Assembly (NCBI RefSeq): GCF_013204855.1
Contig: NZ_JABMKZ010000028.1
Location: forward strand, 1 to 64,000
Direction: 5' to 3'
From: Paenibacillus alba
GTDB lineage: Bacteria > Bacillota > Bacilli > Paenibacillales > NBRC-103111
DNA length: 64,000 nucleotides
Made by a program: the position numbers and the translations under genes. This document shows, piece by piece, positions 25,462 to 33,450 of the stretch; within the stretch, counting starts at the first letter, position 1; every line of letters starts with the position of its first letter. The notes under the pieces are model-generated. The model was given only the letters and a program-made list of their open reading frames with translations, ran no database searches and was not told where the DNA came from.

Positions 25462-26958
25462 TTATGTAATCACTTGCATCTCAGAAAGCACGTTTCTTAT
25501 GATCTGCGCAACCTCTTCGCGTGTAATGCTAAGCTGATGAGAGCTTCCCAAGCTATCTGCCACTTGCGCCACTTGGGCAATAACTCGATTCTCATCAGGC
25601 TCCGTCTGCATCTCTTTGATGCCAAAAGCAACCCGCTTGATGTTCATCAAATGCTGGGGACCGATATTGTCCGACGTGATGTTGTTGCCATAAGCACCGC
25701 AGCCAAGCGTCATCGATGGCATGATTCCCGTTGTTGCGCCAATGCCTCCAAACGTTGTGCCCGTGTTGACGACAATGCGCGATGCCGGTTTCTCCAGGCC
25801 AAACGCCTCAATGATCGACAAATCCTCGCCATGTATGCCAAGCGTATGTCCAAGTCCGCCAAGTTCCAACAGCTCCATGCAGCGGTCGCATCCCTCTTGC
25901 CAATCCTTAACCGTATATAAAGCGAGGACAGGACTTAGTTTCTCCCTAGCAAATGGGTGCTCAAGACCGACTTCCGACTCCTCCGCGATCAGTACCCTGG
26001 CCGTCTCCGGGACAGTTATGCCTGCCTTGCCGGCTATCACCTGCGGGGAACGTCCAACCACCTGCGGGTTCATTCCTTTCCCGGCGGTAAGAATCGAGCC
26101 GACCTTCTCTTTCTCCTCCGCGTGCAAAAAGTAAGCACCTTGCCGCTTCAACTCCGCGACCAGCTCCGCCTTCACCGCTTCGTCGACGACGAGCGCTTGT
26201 TCCGACGCGCAAATCGTTCCATAATCGAACGTTTTGCTTTGCAAAATATGGCCCACAGCGCGGCTGATATTCGCGCTCCGGTGGATATAAACCGGCACGT
26301 TGCCGGGTCCGACACCGTAGGCGGGCTTGCCTGAGCTGTAAGCAGCCTTCACCATGGCCGTTCCACCCGTGGCCAAGATGAGATCCGTCAGCTTATGCTT
26401 CATCAGTTCGCCGCTGGCTTCAATGGAGGGATGCGATAGGCAGTGAATCAGCCCTTGCGGGGCTCCCGCTTTCTCCGCTGCCTCCCGCATGACGGCTGTC
26501 GCTTCCTGCGAACAACGCAGCGCGGATGGGTGCGGACTAATCACGATGGCATTTCTTGATTTGAGTGAGATCATACATTTAAAGATGACCGTCGATGTCG
26601 GGTTTGTTGAAGGGATGATGGCAGCCACAATGCCAACGGGCTGAGCGATTTCCCAAACCTGCTTCATCTCATCTTTGCCAATAATCCCGACCGTTTGCAT
26701 ATCTTTGATGGCGGCATAGACGTCTCTTGCGACGAAGAGATTTTTGGCCTTTTTATCAGCGACGTTGCCGAAGCCTGTCTCTTCTACAGCGAGGATGGCC
26801 AGCCGCTCTGCCTCCGATTCCACCGCTTGCGCCATAGCTGCTACGATGGCGTCAATCTGCGATTGCGTCATTTGCTCCAGCTGCTTCTGTGCCGCCTTCG
26901 CCTCTTGGAGGAAATGCCGAACCTCCTGAATTGCTTGCAAATCGCTATCCAGCTTCAT
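25462..26958 (-). CDS. eutE: Acylating acetaldehyde dehydrogenase EutE
   Basis: A 498-residue CoA-acylating aldehyde dehydrogenase producing acetyl-CoA from acetaldehyde. The active-site region [20 protein letters not shown] contains the catalytic Cys (near 248), and [21 protein letters not shown] is typical. The C-terminus ends with a linker and a helix [19 protein letters not shown], resembling an encapsulation peptide; enterobacterial EutE and PduP carry theirs at the N-terminus. The start overlaps the stop of the EutK-like gene by four bases. Confidence 0.93.
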   Translation of the reverse strand: MKLDSDLQAIQEVRHFLQEAKAAQKQLEQMTQSQIDAIVAAMAQAVESEAERLAILAVEETGFGNVADKKAKNLFVARDVYAAIKDMQTVGIIGKDEMKQVWEIAQPVGIVAAIIPSTNPTSTVIFKCMISLKSRNAIVISPHPSALRCSQEATAVMREAAEKAGAPQGLIHCLSHPSIEASGELMKHKLTDLILATGGTAMVKAAYSSGKPAYGVGPGNVPVYIHRSANISRAVGHILQSKTFDYGTICASEQALVVDEAVKAELVAELKRQGAYFLHAEEKEKVGSILTAGKGMNPQVVGRSPQVIAGKAGITVPETARVLIAEESEVGLEHPFAREKLSPVLALYTVKDWQEGCDRCMELLELGGLGHTLGIHGEDLSIIEAFGLEKPASRIVVNTGTTFGGIGATTGIMPSMTLGCGAYGNNITSDNIGPQHLMNIKRVAFGIKEMQTEPDENRVIAQVAQVADSLGSSHQLSITREEVAQIIRNVLSEMQVIT

Positions 26959-27479
26959 GTCCCAGGATCTCCCCCTTCAGCATCCCGCTCCGTGAACAGC
27001 CTCACCAGCTCAGCTTTGCTCACCAATTGAATATCCCGGCCAGTAATGGGGAATTGGGGGGTAATCTGCGCGAGCTCTCTAAGCTGAGCGACGGTCATTT
27101 TGCTCCAGCTTGGCGGTGTCTTTGCGGGCGATGGGGAGACAGATTCAGCTTCAGGTTCCTCCTTCTGCTGCTGCGAGGCTATTGGCTTGTTGTTTGCCCA
27201 AGCCTCTTGAATCAACGCATGCACCGAAGGATCTGGCCTTGGAATTACATGTGTGGACAACAGCTTGCCCACTCGCTTCGCTTCAGCTGCCCCCGCATCT
27301 ACGGCGGCTTTGACTGCTGCAACATCGCCCAAAATATAAATCGTTACGATGCCGGCATCCGCTTTCTCATACGTCGTTACCTTCACATCCGCCGTCTTCG
27401 CAGCAGCATCTGCGGCAGCTATCAAAGCAGGCAGACCATAAGTTTCAATCATGCCTAGAGACATAAGCTTTTCATTCAT
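26955..27479 (-). CDS. BMC shell protein with helical C-terminal domain (EutK-like)
   Basis: A 174-residue protein. Residues 1-90 are a BMC domain (SLGMIETYGLPALIAAADAA, VTIYILGDVAAVKAAVDAGA, LSTHVIPRPD). A Gln/Glu/Pro/Ser linker leads to a C-terminal helical module (about 130-170) with MTVAQLRELAQ and VSKAELVRLF, like Rho_N/SAP-type or EutK tail domains. EutK tails are helix-turn-helix-like and have been suggested to bind nucleic acid. ATG at 27479 is preferred over GTG 27488 because GGGTGA precedes it. Confidence 0.85.
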   Translation of the reverse strand: MNEKLMSLGMIETYGLPALIAAADAAAKTADVKVTTYEKADAGIVTIYILGDVAAVKAAVDAGAAEAKRVGKLLSTHVIPRPDPSVHALIQEAWANNKPIASQQQKEEPEAESVSPSPAKTPPSWSKMTVAQLRELAQITPQFPITGRDIQLVSKAELVRLFTERDAEGGDPGT

Positions 27480-27501
27480 GGGAATCACCCGCTTCTTTAT
27501 T

Positions 27502-28158
27502 TCAACCTATTTTCTTCGGATCTAGCGCTATGCCTTTGACAGCGTCTGCAAATGCCTCCGCTGCTGCCTGACAAGCAGATTGACTGCCTGTCAGCAATCC
27601 ACCTGCAAAATTCGTCTCCGTCGGAGGCCCATAGAACTTGCACATTCGCACATCCGCAGCCTTCAGTGCGGCGTCAAGCCCGTAAACCGCTTCCAATGGC
27701 GGAGCAATAAGGTAAGCTAGAGGCTCTCCTTCTGCAATTTCCGCCAAGGTGGAAAGATAAGAACCAGTTCTGGAAACCACATGCGCATAGTATGCGTGGG
27801 TTCCTTCGTCATTAAGAGCGTAAAAACAAGCTCCCGTCTCCATCACCTGCCTAGCGGCATCCAGCCCGCTTCTCACCTCAGCAGGCGAGGCGCCGCCAAG
27901 GATGCCAATAAATTCGCCGGACAGTGGTCCGGAAGCATGTCCCGATCCCGCATAAAAAGAGCGGGCATACACGACTTCGACGGCTGCGTGCTTCGTCGCT
28001 TCATCGATAGCCGTGTAGCCGACGTCGTCGATGCTCGACGTTAGTAGACCCAGGCTGCGAATGCCTGGCTTCAAATCGAGCTGCTGCGCTAAGCCTGCAT
28101 CGACGTTGGAGATGATCCTGATGGCGAGCGGAACAGCCCTGATCGGATGTTGGTTCAC
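27502..28158 (-). CDS. eutL: Tandem-BMC shell protein EutL
   Basis: A 218-residue EutL with two BMC domains forming trimers with a large gated pore. Text such as KPGIRSLGLLTSSIDDVGYTA, VVYARSFYAGSGHASGP, AHVVSRTGSYLS, LIAPPLEAVYGLDAALKAADV and TGSQSACQAA is diagnostic. The frame is open to 28290, but GTG 28158, eight bases after GAGG, gives the family's usual 219-codon length and aligns with the normal N-terminus. It is the first gene of the eut operon. Confidence 0.92.
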   Translation of the reverse strand: MNQHPIRAVPLAIRIISNVDAGLAQQLDLKPGIRSLGLLTSSIDDVGYTAIDEATKHAAVEVVYARSFYAGSGHASGPLSGEFIGILGGASPAEVRSGLDAARQVMETGACFYALNDEGTHAYYAHVVSRTGSYLSTLAEIAEGEPLAYLIAPPLEAVYGLDAALKAADVRMCKFYGPPTETNFAGGLLTGSQSACQAAAEAFADAVKGIALDPKKIG

Positions 28159-28186
28159 TCCTTTCACCTCTTCACCGTGAATAGAC

Positions 28187-28243
28187 TCAAAAAGGTGCCA
28201 AGGTGCATAGAACCGTTTGACGTTCCTGGACCTGGGGCACCTT
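28187..28243 (-). promoter_or_regulatory. Leader hairpin/attenuator before the eut operon
   Basis: On the minus strand AAGGTGCC (28236-28243) pairs with GGCACCTT (28192-28199), and TTTTT follows. A smaller GAAC...GTTC hairpin with a CG/CG extension is nested inside (28211-28226). A third copy of the arm, TGCACCTT (28200-28207), could pair alternatively. The terminator ends about 30 nt before the eutL start codon and is separate from the DUF6155 gene's own terminator. Antitermination by EutV is known for other Firmicute eut operons; EutVW are not in this window. Confidence 0.5.
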
Positions 28244-28694
28244 GCCTGACCTGTATGCTTTTGATTATGGATATGTGCGTTATGAGACAAGTATTCCTAC
28301 TTTGCGAGACATGATTCCAGCTCTGCTATTGCGTGCAAGCGGCTGAGCCATATAGTGAATGCATCACCAGATAGGTAATGTAACGCGGTTTTTATGAAAA
28401 ACCTGCAAAAGTGCAGGCATTTTCGATCAAATAGGGTGAAAACATCAGAAAGCCTGCGATTATGCAGGCTTTTTAGGCTTTTCTCTCCTGGAATGGAGAA
28501 ATGACCTCTAAAGGATGCATAATTGCAGGCTTTCCACCATTTTGCCTACTCCCAAGACGAAAAGGATGCATATTTGCAGGAATTTGTGACATATACGCAT
28601 CTGACTCTAGGCAAACTATCAGCTAGTACCAAACTTTTGTCGGCCAAGCCCACCCACATAGGGAACCGTGTATAAACGATGCCCAGAGTACAAG
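28244..28694. other. Gene-free stretch upstream of the eut operon
   Basis: No convincing coding frame on either strand. It must hold the eut promoter; I see CATAAT-like text near 28262-28267 (minus) but no well-spaced -35. No B12 box or other recognisable riboswitch core was found. Bases 28396-28583 carry four palindromic TGCAGG repeats described separately. Confidence 0.5.
28396..28583. repeat. Four-copy TGC-N4-5-TGCAGG palindromic repeat
   Basis: Four related units: AACCTGCAAAAGTGCAGG (near 28400), AGCCTGCGATTATGCAGGCT (28451), AGGATGCATAATTGCAGGCT (28512) and AGGATGCATATTTGCAGG (28562). Their TGC left halves are spaced about 51, 61 and 51 bp apart, close to whole helical turns. Units 1 and 2 are near-perfect inverted repeats; units 3 and 4 have degenerate left arms (GATGCA). 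Spacing is too short and units too unlike for CRISPR. Confidence 0.65.
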
Positions 28695-28741
28695 CAAAAA
28701 CGCCTCCAAAGCCACTACTCAAGTGGATGGAGGCGTTTTTT
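28695..28741 (-). terminator. Intrinsic terminator after the DUF6155-like gene
   Basis: The arms AAAACGCCTCCA (28697-28708) and TGGAGGCGTTTT (28728-28739) are perfectly complementary and A/T-run-flanked on both sides, so it can work in both directions. It lies nine bases beyond the stop at 28750. Confidence 0.85.
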
Positions 28742-28749
28742 ACATGCCC

Positions 28750-29328
28750 TCACTCTATCTCATCTTCATCTTCATCTTCATAGTTTCTAGCTAAATCACA
28801 AAACATTTGGAAAAACTGCTCAAATAATCCCCAATCTACTCCTTTCGATTCTCCAACAATCGCCTCTAACTCATCATGAAATAAATCATAGAGCCCCCTG
28901 CCGCTATCAGCCTCTATTTTGTTAAGAACATTGTAAAACATAGATGCCATACTATTATAAAAAGGCTCGCTAAAATATCCGTAAACTTTTATAAACTCAA
29001 CGCCTAACTTCACATAATAAATCATTAATTCTAACGTTCTCACTGGATTATTACTCAGCTTGCCGAATTCAGAAATAGCTTTCTTCGCATCTGCCAGTTT
29101 AAGCTTTGCTACACCGCGTTCCGGAAAAAATTGCTGCAAAACCTTCTTTTTTGCTTCCTCGAATAATTGATCCTCTGTGCCTTCAGGCTCCAGCATCATA
29201 TGAATATATTTCTTTACATCCTCACTGGATCTGTAACAATCGATGATTATCGAGACTAGCTCTTCGGCTTTATATGTTTTCAAATGTTTCTTAACTTCTG
29301 GTATCGAAATTTTGGACACTTTGGGCAT
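28750..29328 (-). CDS. DUF6155-like protein
   Basis: A 192-residue soluble, mostly helical protein. It starts with SIPEVKKHLKTYKAEELVSIIIDCYR, which resembles DUF6155 proteins, and ends in an acidic Glu/Asp run (YEDEDEDEIE). No catalytic motif is recognised. It has its own terminator and appears monocistronic. The region has a lower G+C look than the eut genes. Confidence 0.6.
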   Translation of the reverse strand: MPKVSKISIPEVKKHLKTYKAEELVSIIIDCYRSSEDVKKYIHMMLEPEGTEDQLFEEAKKKVLQQFFPERGVAKLKLADAKKAISEFGKLSNNPVRTLELMIYYVKLGVEFIKVYGYFSEPFYNSMASMFYNVLNKIEADSGRGLYDLFHDELEAIVGESKGVDWGLFEQFFQMFCDLARNYEDEDEDEIE

Positions 29329-29399
29329 TGTGAATCACAACCTTTCCTTTTTTTCTGTTCGTTCTATAGCTCCATACCGCTGTATTCCCCAAAACCCTC

Positions 29400-30233
29400 T
29401 TACACCTGATCCTGACCAGCATCCTCCCTGCCCAAATCACTTGCCAACAACGCAATATCCTCACGGGTCAAAGGAGTAATAAGCGCGAGCTCTTTCTCCA
29501 GCGCCTTCTCAATCTGTTCCCGCGCTTCCTGCGTTCGGCCAAGTTTTTGGAGTGTTAGTGCATAGTAATAATAGGACTCAGCATGCTTGGGCGTCTTGGC
29601 TATTACTTTGGTGTACATCTCATCTGCCTCGTCCAAGCGACCGAGCATATAATAGTTTTGCGCCAAATTGTCCATAATCGTCAAATCGCTGTCATTATAC
29701 GCATAGGCTTCGAGATTATACACAAGAGCCGCTTCCAGCTCGCCGCGCAAAATTTGAAAATAGCCGAAATTCCCATAAACCAGCGTGTTTTTAACGTCCT
29801 GCGCTATTTCCTGCAAGCTGCTGAAAGCTTCATCCTGTTTGTTCTGGAGCCAGTGCACGGTTGCCAAATTGAGCCTTGCCTGCATGAGCATATCTCTGGC
29901 TGTTGTTCTATGAAGAACCTCCTCGAAAATGTTCTCAGCCTTGCTAAGTTCGCCTATTTTCATCAACAAATAACCATAGCCTATCTGGTGTTTGGGCTGA
30001 ATGGATTTTGAACGATAAGCTTTCTCCATCAAAATCAATGCTTGATCCCGATCCCCCTTCATGTAAGCCAGATTACCCCTCTGCGCATATAGGGAGGAAC
30101 GGTTCGTATAAACGAAGTAACCTACTATTACTACCACGAGGGCTGCGCCTATCATCCAGTGATAGTTAAACCCGATTACAATTACTGCAAGCACAATTAC
30201 TATTTTAAGTAAACTTTTTATCATTGGTGGCAT
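29400..30233 (-). CDS. Membrane-anchored TPR protein
   Basis: A 277-residue protein with two N-terminal hydrophobic segments (about 4-22 and 26-42) and a cytoplasmic or external array of about five tetratricopeptide repeats, for example RGNLAYMKGDRDQALILMEKA, ARLNLATVHWLQNKQDEAF, DNLAQNYYMLGRLDEADEMY and YYYALTLQKLGRTQEAREQI. TPRs usually scaffold protein complexes. AGGAGAGC precedes the ATG. No partner gene is evident. Confidence 0.8.
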   Translation of the reverse strand: MPPMIKSLLKIVIVLAVIVIGFNYHWMIGAALVVVIVGYFVYTNRSSLYAQRGNLAYMKGDRDQALILMEKAYRSKSIQPKHQIGYGYLLMKIGELSKAENIFEEVLHRTTARDMLMQARLNLATVHWLQNKQDEAFSSLQEIAQDVKNTLVYGNFGYFQILRGELEAALVYNLEAYAYNDSDLTIMDNLAQNYYMLGRLDEADEMYTKVIAKTPKHAESYYYYALTLQKLGRTQEAREQIEKALEKELALITPLTREDIALLASDLGREDAGQDQV

Positions 30234-30320
30234 ATTCGGCTCTCCTCTGCAACTCTATTACATTTAAAATCATTGTATCAAAAAATCCTTGCTATGACAT
30301 TGAGAGAAGTTGTTGCAAAA

Positions 30321-30364
30321 TAAAAAAGCCCATCACTTCTAAGTGTTGAGGCTTAGAAGGCAGG
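30321..30364 (-). terminator. Intrinsic terminator after the DUF1801 gene
   Basis: On the minus strand GCCTTCTAAG pairs with CTTAGAAG...GGGC and is followed by TTTTTTATTTT. It lies just after the stop at 30386. Confidence 0.75.
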
Positions 30365-30385
30365 CTATATTGAATCCCTATGAAA

Positions 30386-30778
30386 TTATTGTTTCTTTTT
30401 TTTCAATTTACCTTCAGCTTTTTCAATATTTTCCGCGACTCGAAATTTAACGATCCTACTTATTAATTCATAAGGCATTGGCTTCTCTAAAAGGAATTGC
30501 ACGGACCCTTTGGCCCCTTTATACGGCGAGAGTTCTTCTTTAAATGCCGTAATACCACTTGGAGTCGGATAGAAGCCAATATGATTTTGGTAAGCAGCAA
30601 AATGCACCAAATTTCCATACAGCTCAAAGGTAGGCATTTGATAACTAATCTTTTCCTTTGCGTCTGGTGCTGACTCTTGAATAACTTTTCTTACCGTTTG
30701 AAGAATCTCCTGAACCCCTGGAGGAAACTGTGCGATATAATTATCGATTGATTCATAAGTGACTTTGTTTTTTTCCAT
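30386..30778 (-). CDS. DUF1801 (YdhG-like) protein
   Basis: A 130-residue YdhG/DUF1801 protein. Signatures are ESIDNYIAQFPPGVQEILQ, ISYQMPTFELYGNLVHFAAYQNHIGFYPTP and the lysine-rich C-terminus. The Bacillus homologue YdhG is described as a frataxin-like intracellular iron chaperone family member (Fra), so a role in iron handling is possible. ATG at 30778 has AAGGAG five bases upstream, better than ATG 30793. Confidence 0.8.
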   Translation of the reverse strand: MEKNKVTYESIDNYIAQFPPGVQEILQTVRKVIQESAPDAKEKISYQMPTFELYGNLVHFAAYQNHIGFYPTPSGITAFKEELSPYKGAKGSVQFLLEKPMPYELISRIVKFRVAENIEKAEGKLKKKKQ

Positions 30779-30861
30779 GAATTCTCCTTCCATGGCCTTT
30801 TGATCGTCTTCATATGATTTTCTACATGATGTCTGTCTTTCCTGCTTATTTGGGATATCAC

Positions 30862-33447
30862 CTACAACCGAGGATCAATCTCCTTCTCCTTGGCCACTTC
30901 AAACAATAAGCTCGCAACTACTTCCTTATAAGCCTCATTGTCCGGCACAATATCACTAAACTTAACTTGCAGCATTTTCTTCCCCAAGCGATGCTCATTC
31001 ATCGAAGTGCGCAGCTTTTGATTAATGCTTTTCTGCTTCATCAGCTTCTTGTACTTATGTGGGAACTTGTAATCATACCCATAGATAATGGACAAATAGT
31101 CTGGATTCCGAACCTTCATATGCGGGACCACCCTGGTTTCCAATACGTCGGGCTTGATAACGACACCTTCCATATAATTGTCTACGGTCAGCTTCGAGAA
31201 GTATTGCTCCGCTCTTTCGAGACTATCCGGTTCCGTTAAGTCTATAGTAATGAATTCATCCTCCGACAAGAAGTCGTACTCTTCAGAAGTTCTCCAAGTA
31301 GGAATTTCCTCTTCACCGTTGCGATAAACCACCTTCAATAAAGCAAATGGTTTGTAAACCATCTCCCCATCCTCGGCATATATCTCCAACTGTCGCTTGT
31401 ACGTTTGATAGGCTTTCAGATGATCATCTACTGAAACATAGGTCCCTATAATATCATGCAGATATTTATAGTTTTGATACAGATGGGAGCCGTATTTATC
31501 GTTTAATGCTGTCTTGGACATGTTAAATTGCTCTTTCTCAAACTCACTTGCTTGATATTGCTCAGCCAAATGACCAAATGCCTCTTCAAAGCCATTTTGC
31601 TTCAAGAATGCCAATTCGCTCTCCAATGCTTTCTCAATCGGCTTAAACTGCCTTTGAATCAGCCCATCTCCAAGAGCTTTCCACGGGAGGAGTTCTCCAT
31701 CCAAAATGAGCATCTGAATTTGATTTTCCGTCATATAACCACTGAATTTATGCAGCAGCTTCTGATAAGTATCGGTCAGATCAACTTGTTTGATTTTATA
31801 CCCATTACGACTCACCGCGAAGCATTGCTCCATATCCTCATGCAAATAAATATTACATCTGGAACCCATATATTTGGGCTGCAGGACAACTTGTTTAACA
31901 CCGTGCTCCGCAAAATACGTCAAGCCGCGTTTCAAGGACTCAAGCTCATGTGCAGTTTCATCTTTATCCGCGGGGGACATTGTCCCTGAAATAAAGTTCA
32001 CTTTATGCCGGGAAACATAATGCAGTCTGCGAACTTCTTCATCATCCAAGTCTTGGATAGACACTTTTCTTTCTTCGTGAAACAACGTTTTGAGTTCTTC
32101 CGTTACAATCGCATGAGCCGATTTGAAGGTTTTTACAAAGGGTTTGAATGTGATGCTTACCGAGGTCAGCGCGTTGCCATGCACGCATCCGGTATCGATA
32201 TGAATTTTGTTTTTGATTCGAAAAGACTGTTTAGCCGCAATATGTCCAAAGATATGATAAGGATGATTCCGTACGGCTTCTTCCTTCAGAAAACCGAGCT
32301 GGTTCTCATACGGCGTCTCGCGATCAATTCGTAAGCTGCGCTGGTGTCGAATGGAGTTTGTGTCCATTTTGCCGATATACTTGTTCCTGCATGGTGCGTG
32401 TGTGATGTAATACGAAGGACCATGAACGCCAATAAACCGATAGAACGGTTGTGACTTGGCTATCAATTCGTCAAACTTCCCTCGAAGCCCCTCGTCGTGC
32501 AGAAGCACTTGGGTAGAATCAAAATAGGAATGCAGCAATTCTTCATTAACACCATTAATTTCTCCACGAAGAAACTTATACACGAAATTCTCATGATTCC
32601 CAAGAATGAATAAAAAGTGGGCTTGATTTGCATACAGGAACTCGATGATCTCCTTCGTCTTCTTCCCTTTATCAATCCAGTCGCCAACTAAAATAATTTT
32701 GGTGTCCTTCAGCTTATCGGGGGCAATGAGCTGATTAGCCTCTATTTTAAACCCATAATCCAGCAAGAGACCCTTCAACTCTCCTATACATTCATGGACA
32801 TCGCCAATCATCAAATATTTGGAATCTTGAGGAAGTATCCTCGTTAGGTAGATATCGCGATCCTCGATCATCACTTGATAATCAGGATTTGGAATCCGAT
32901 CCGTCACGGAATAGAAATCCTTATATCTTACCTTATGAATGCGATCGTAACCTTCCCTTGATAAAGATCCCATAACATCTCTTCTCAAGCGGTTAATGTG
33001 ATGCGTAATGAGCTTTTTCGAGCGATCGGAAGCGTAATAGTCTTCCCTTTTGCGATAGTCGAACAAGATCACTTCCAGGTTGTAATTGTTCTGGAGGGCT
33101 ATTTCACGTACTTTCTCCCGAAACTCCTCCGCCAAGCCTGTCGTGTCAACAACAACGAATTCCGCATTGATGGGGAAAGAAGTTGCCATCTTTAGTCTTT
33201 CGAACAACAGATGGAAAGCCTGTTCACTGGCTTCCAGCATTACTTGATCGTATTTATCGTAATCATAACCAAGAACATCCTGCCGAATGCTATCTGAAGA
33301 TAAATATTGCACATTGGTTTTATAGGTAGTCGCGGCATCCTCGAACTGAAGTTGAGGGATTAGAACTTCCTTGGCGAAAGTCGTTTTGCCACATTCTGTC
33401 GATCCAATCATCATAAAAATCGTATGGATTTTCGTTCGAATTTCCAC
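30862..33447 (-). CDS. pnkp: Polynucleotide kinase-phosphatase-ligase Pnkp (RNA repair)
   Basis: An 861-residue three-domain bacterial Pnkp. The N-terminal kinase has a P-loop GSTECGKTT (15-23); the central metallophosphatase has GDVHE (near 215), GDWIDKGKK (near 257) and GNHE (near 280); the C-terminal ligase/adenylyltransferase has KYMGSR (near 527), matching KxxGxR. The enzyme heals and seals cleaved RNA such as tRNAs cut by ribotoxins, working with Hen1. Full length for the family (about 850-870). It starts three bases after the hen1 stop, so the pair is one operon. Confidence 0.95.
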   Translation of the reverse strand: MEIRTKIHTIFMMIGSTECGKTTFAKEVLIPQLQFEDAATTYKTNVQYLSSDSIRQDVLGYDYDKYDQVMLEASEQAFHLLFERLKMATSFPINAEFVVVDTTGLAEEFREKVREIALQNNYNLEVILFDYRKREDYYASDRSKKLITHHINRLRRDVMGSLSREGYDRIHKVRYKDFYSVTDRIPNPDYQVMIEDRDIYLTRILPQDSKYLMIGDVHECIGELKGLLLDYGFKIEANQLIAPDKLKDTKIILVGDWIDKGKKTKEIIEFLYANQAHFLFILGNHENFVYKFLRGEINGVNEELLHSYFDSTQVLLHDEGLRGKFDELIAKSQPFYRFIGVHGPSYYITHAPCRNKYIGKMDTNSIRHQRSLRIDRETPYENQLGFLKEEAVRNHPYHIFGHIAAKQSFRIKNKIHIDTGCVHGNALTSVSITFKPFVKTFKSAHAIVTEELKTLFHEERKVSIQDLDDEEVRRLHYVSRHKVNFISGTMSPADKDETAHELESLKRGLTYFAEHGVKQVVLQPKYMGSRCNIYLHEDMEQCFAVSRNGYKIKQVDLTDTYQKLLHKFSGYMTENQIQMLILDGELLPWKALGDGLIQRQFKPIEKALESELAFLKQNGFEEAFGHLAEQYQASEFEKEQFNMSKTALNDKYGSHLYQNYKYLHDIIGTYVSVDDHLKAYQTYKRQLEIYAEDGEMVYKPFALLKVVYRNGEEEIPTWRTSEEYDFLSEDEFITIDLTEPDSLERAEQYFSKLTVDNYMEGVVIKPDVLETRVVPHMKVRNPDYLSIIYGYDYKFPHKYKKLMKQKSINQKLRTSMNEHRLGKKMLQVKFSDIVPDNEAYKEVVASLLFEVAKEKEIDPRL

Positions 33448-33450
33448 GTC

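Noticed and set aside
28184-28200. Sigma-54 -24/-12 promoter before eutL (TTGGCACCTTTTTGAG)
   Set aside because: The -24 half matches but the -12 GC is missing, and the same bases are explained by the terminator stem and T-run.
28159-28290. 44-residue N-terminal extension of EutL
   Set aside because: It crosses the leader hairpin and makes the protein longer than the family; GTG 28158 restores the usual length.
28244-28400. Cobalamin riboswitch before the eut operon
   Set aside because: I searched for the B12 box and the conserved core and saw neither.
28396-28583. CRISPR-like repeats
   Set aside because: Only four short, non-identical palindromes at 51-61 bp spacing, without uniform spacers or cas genes.
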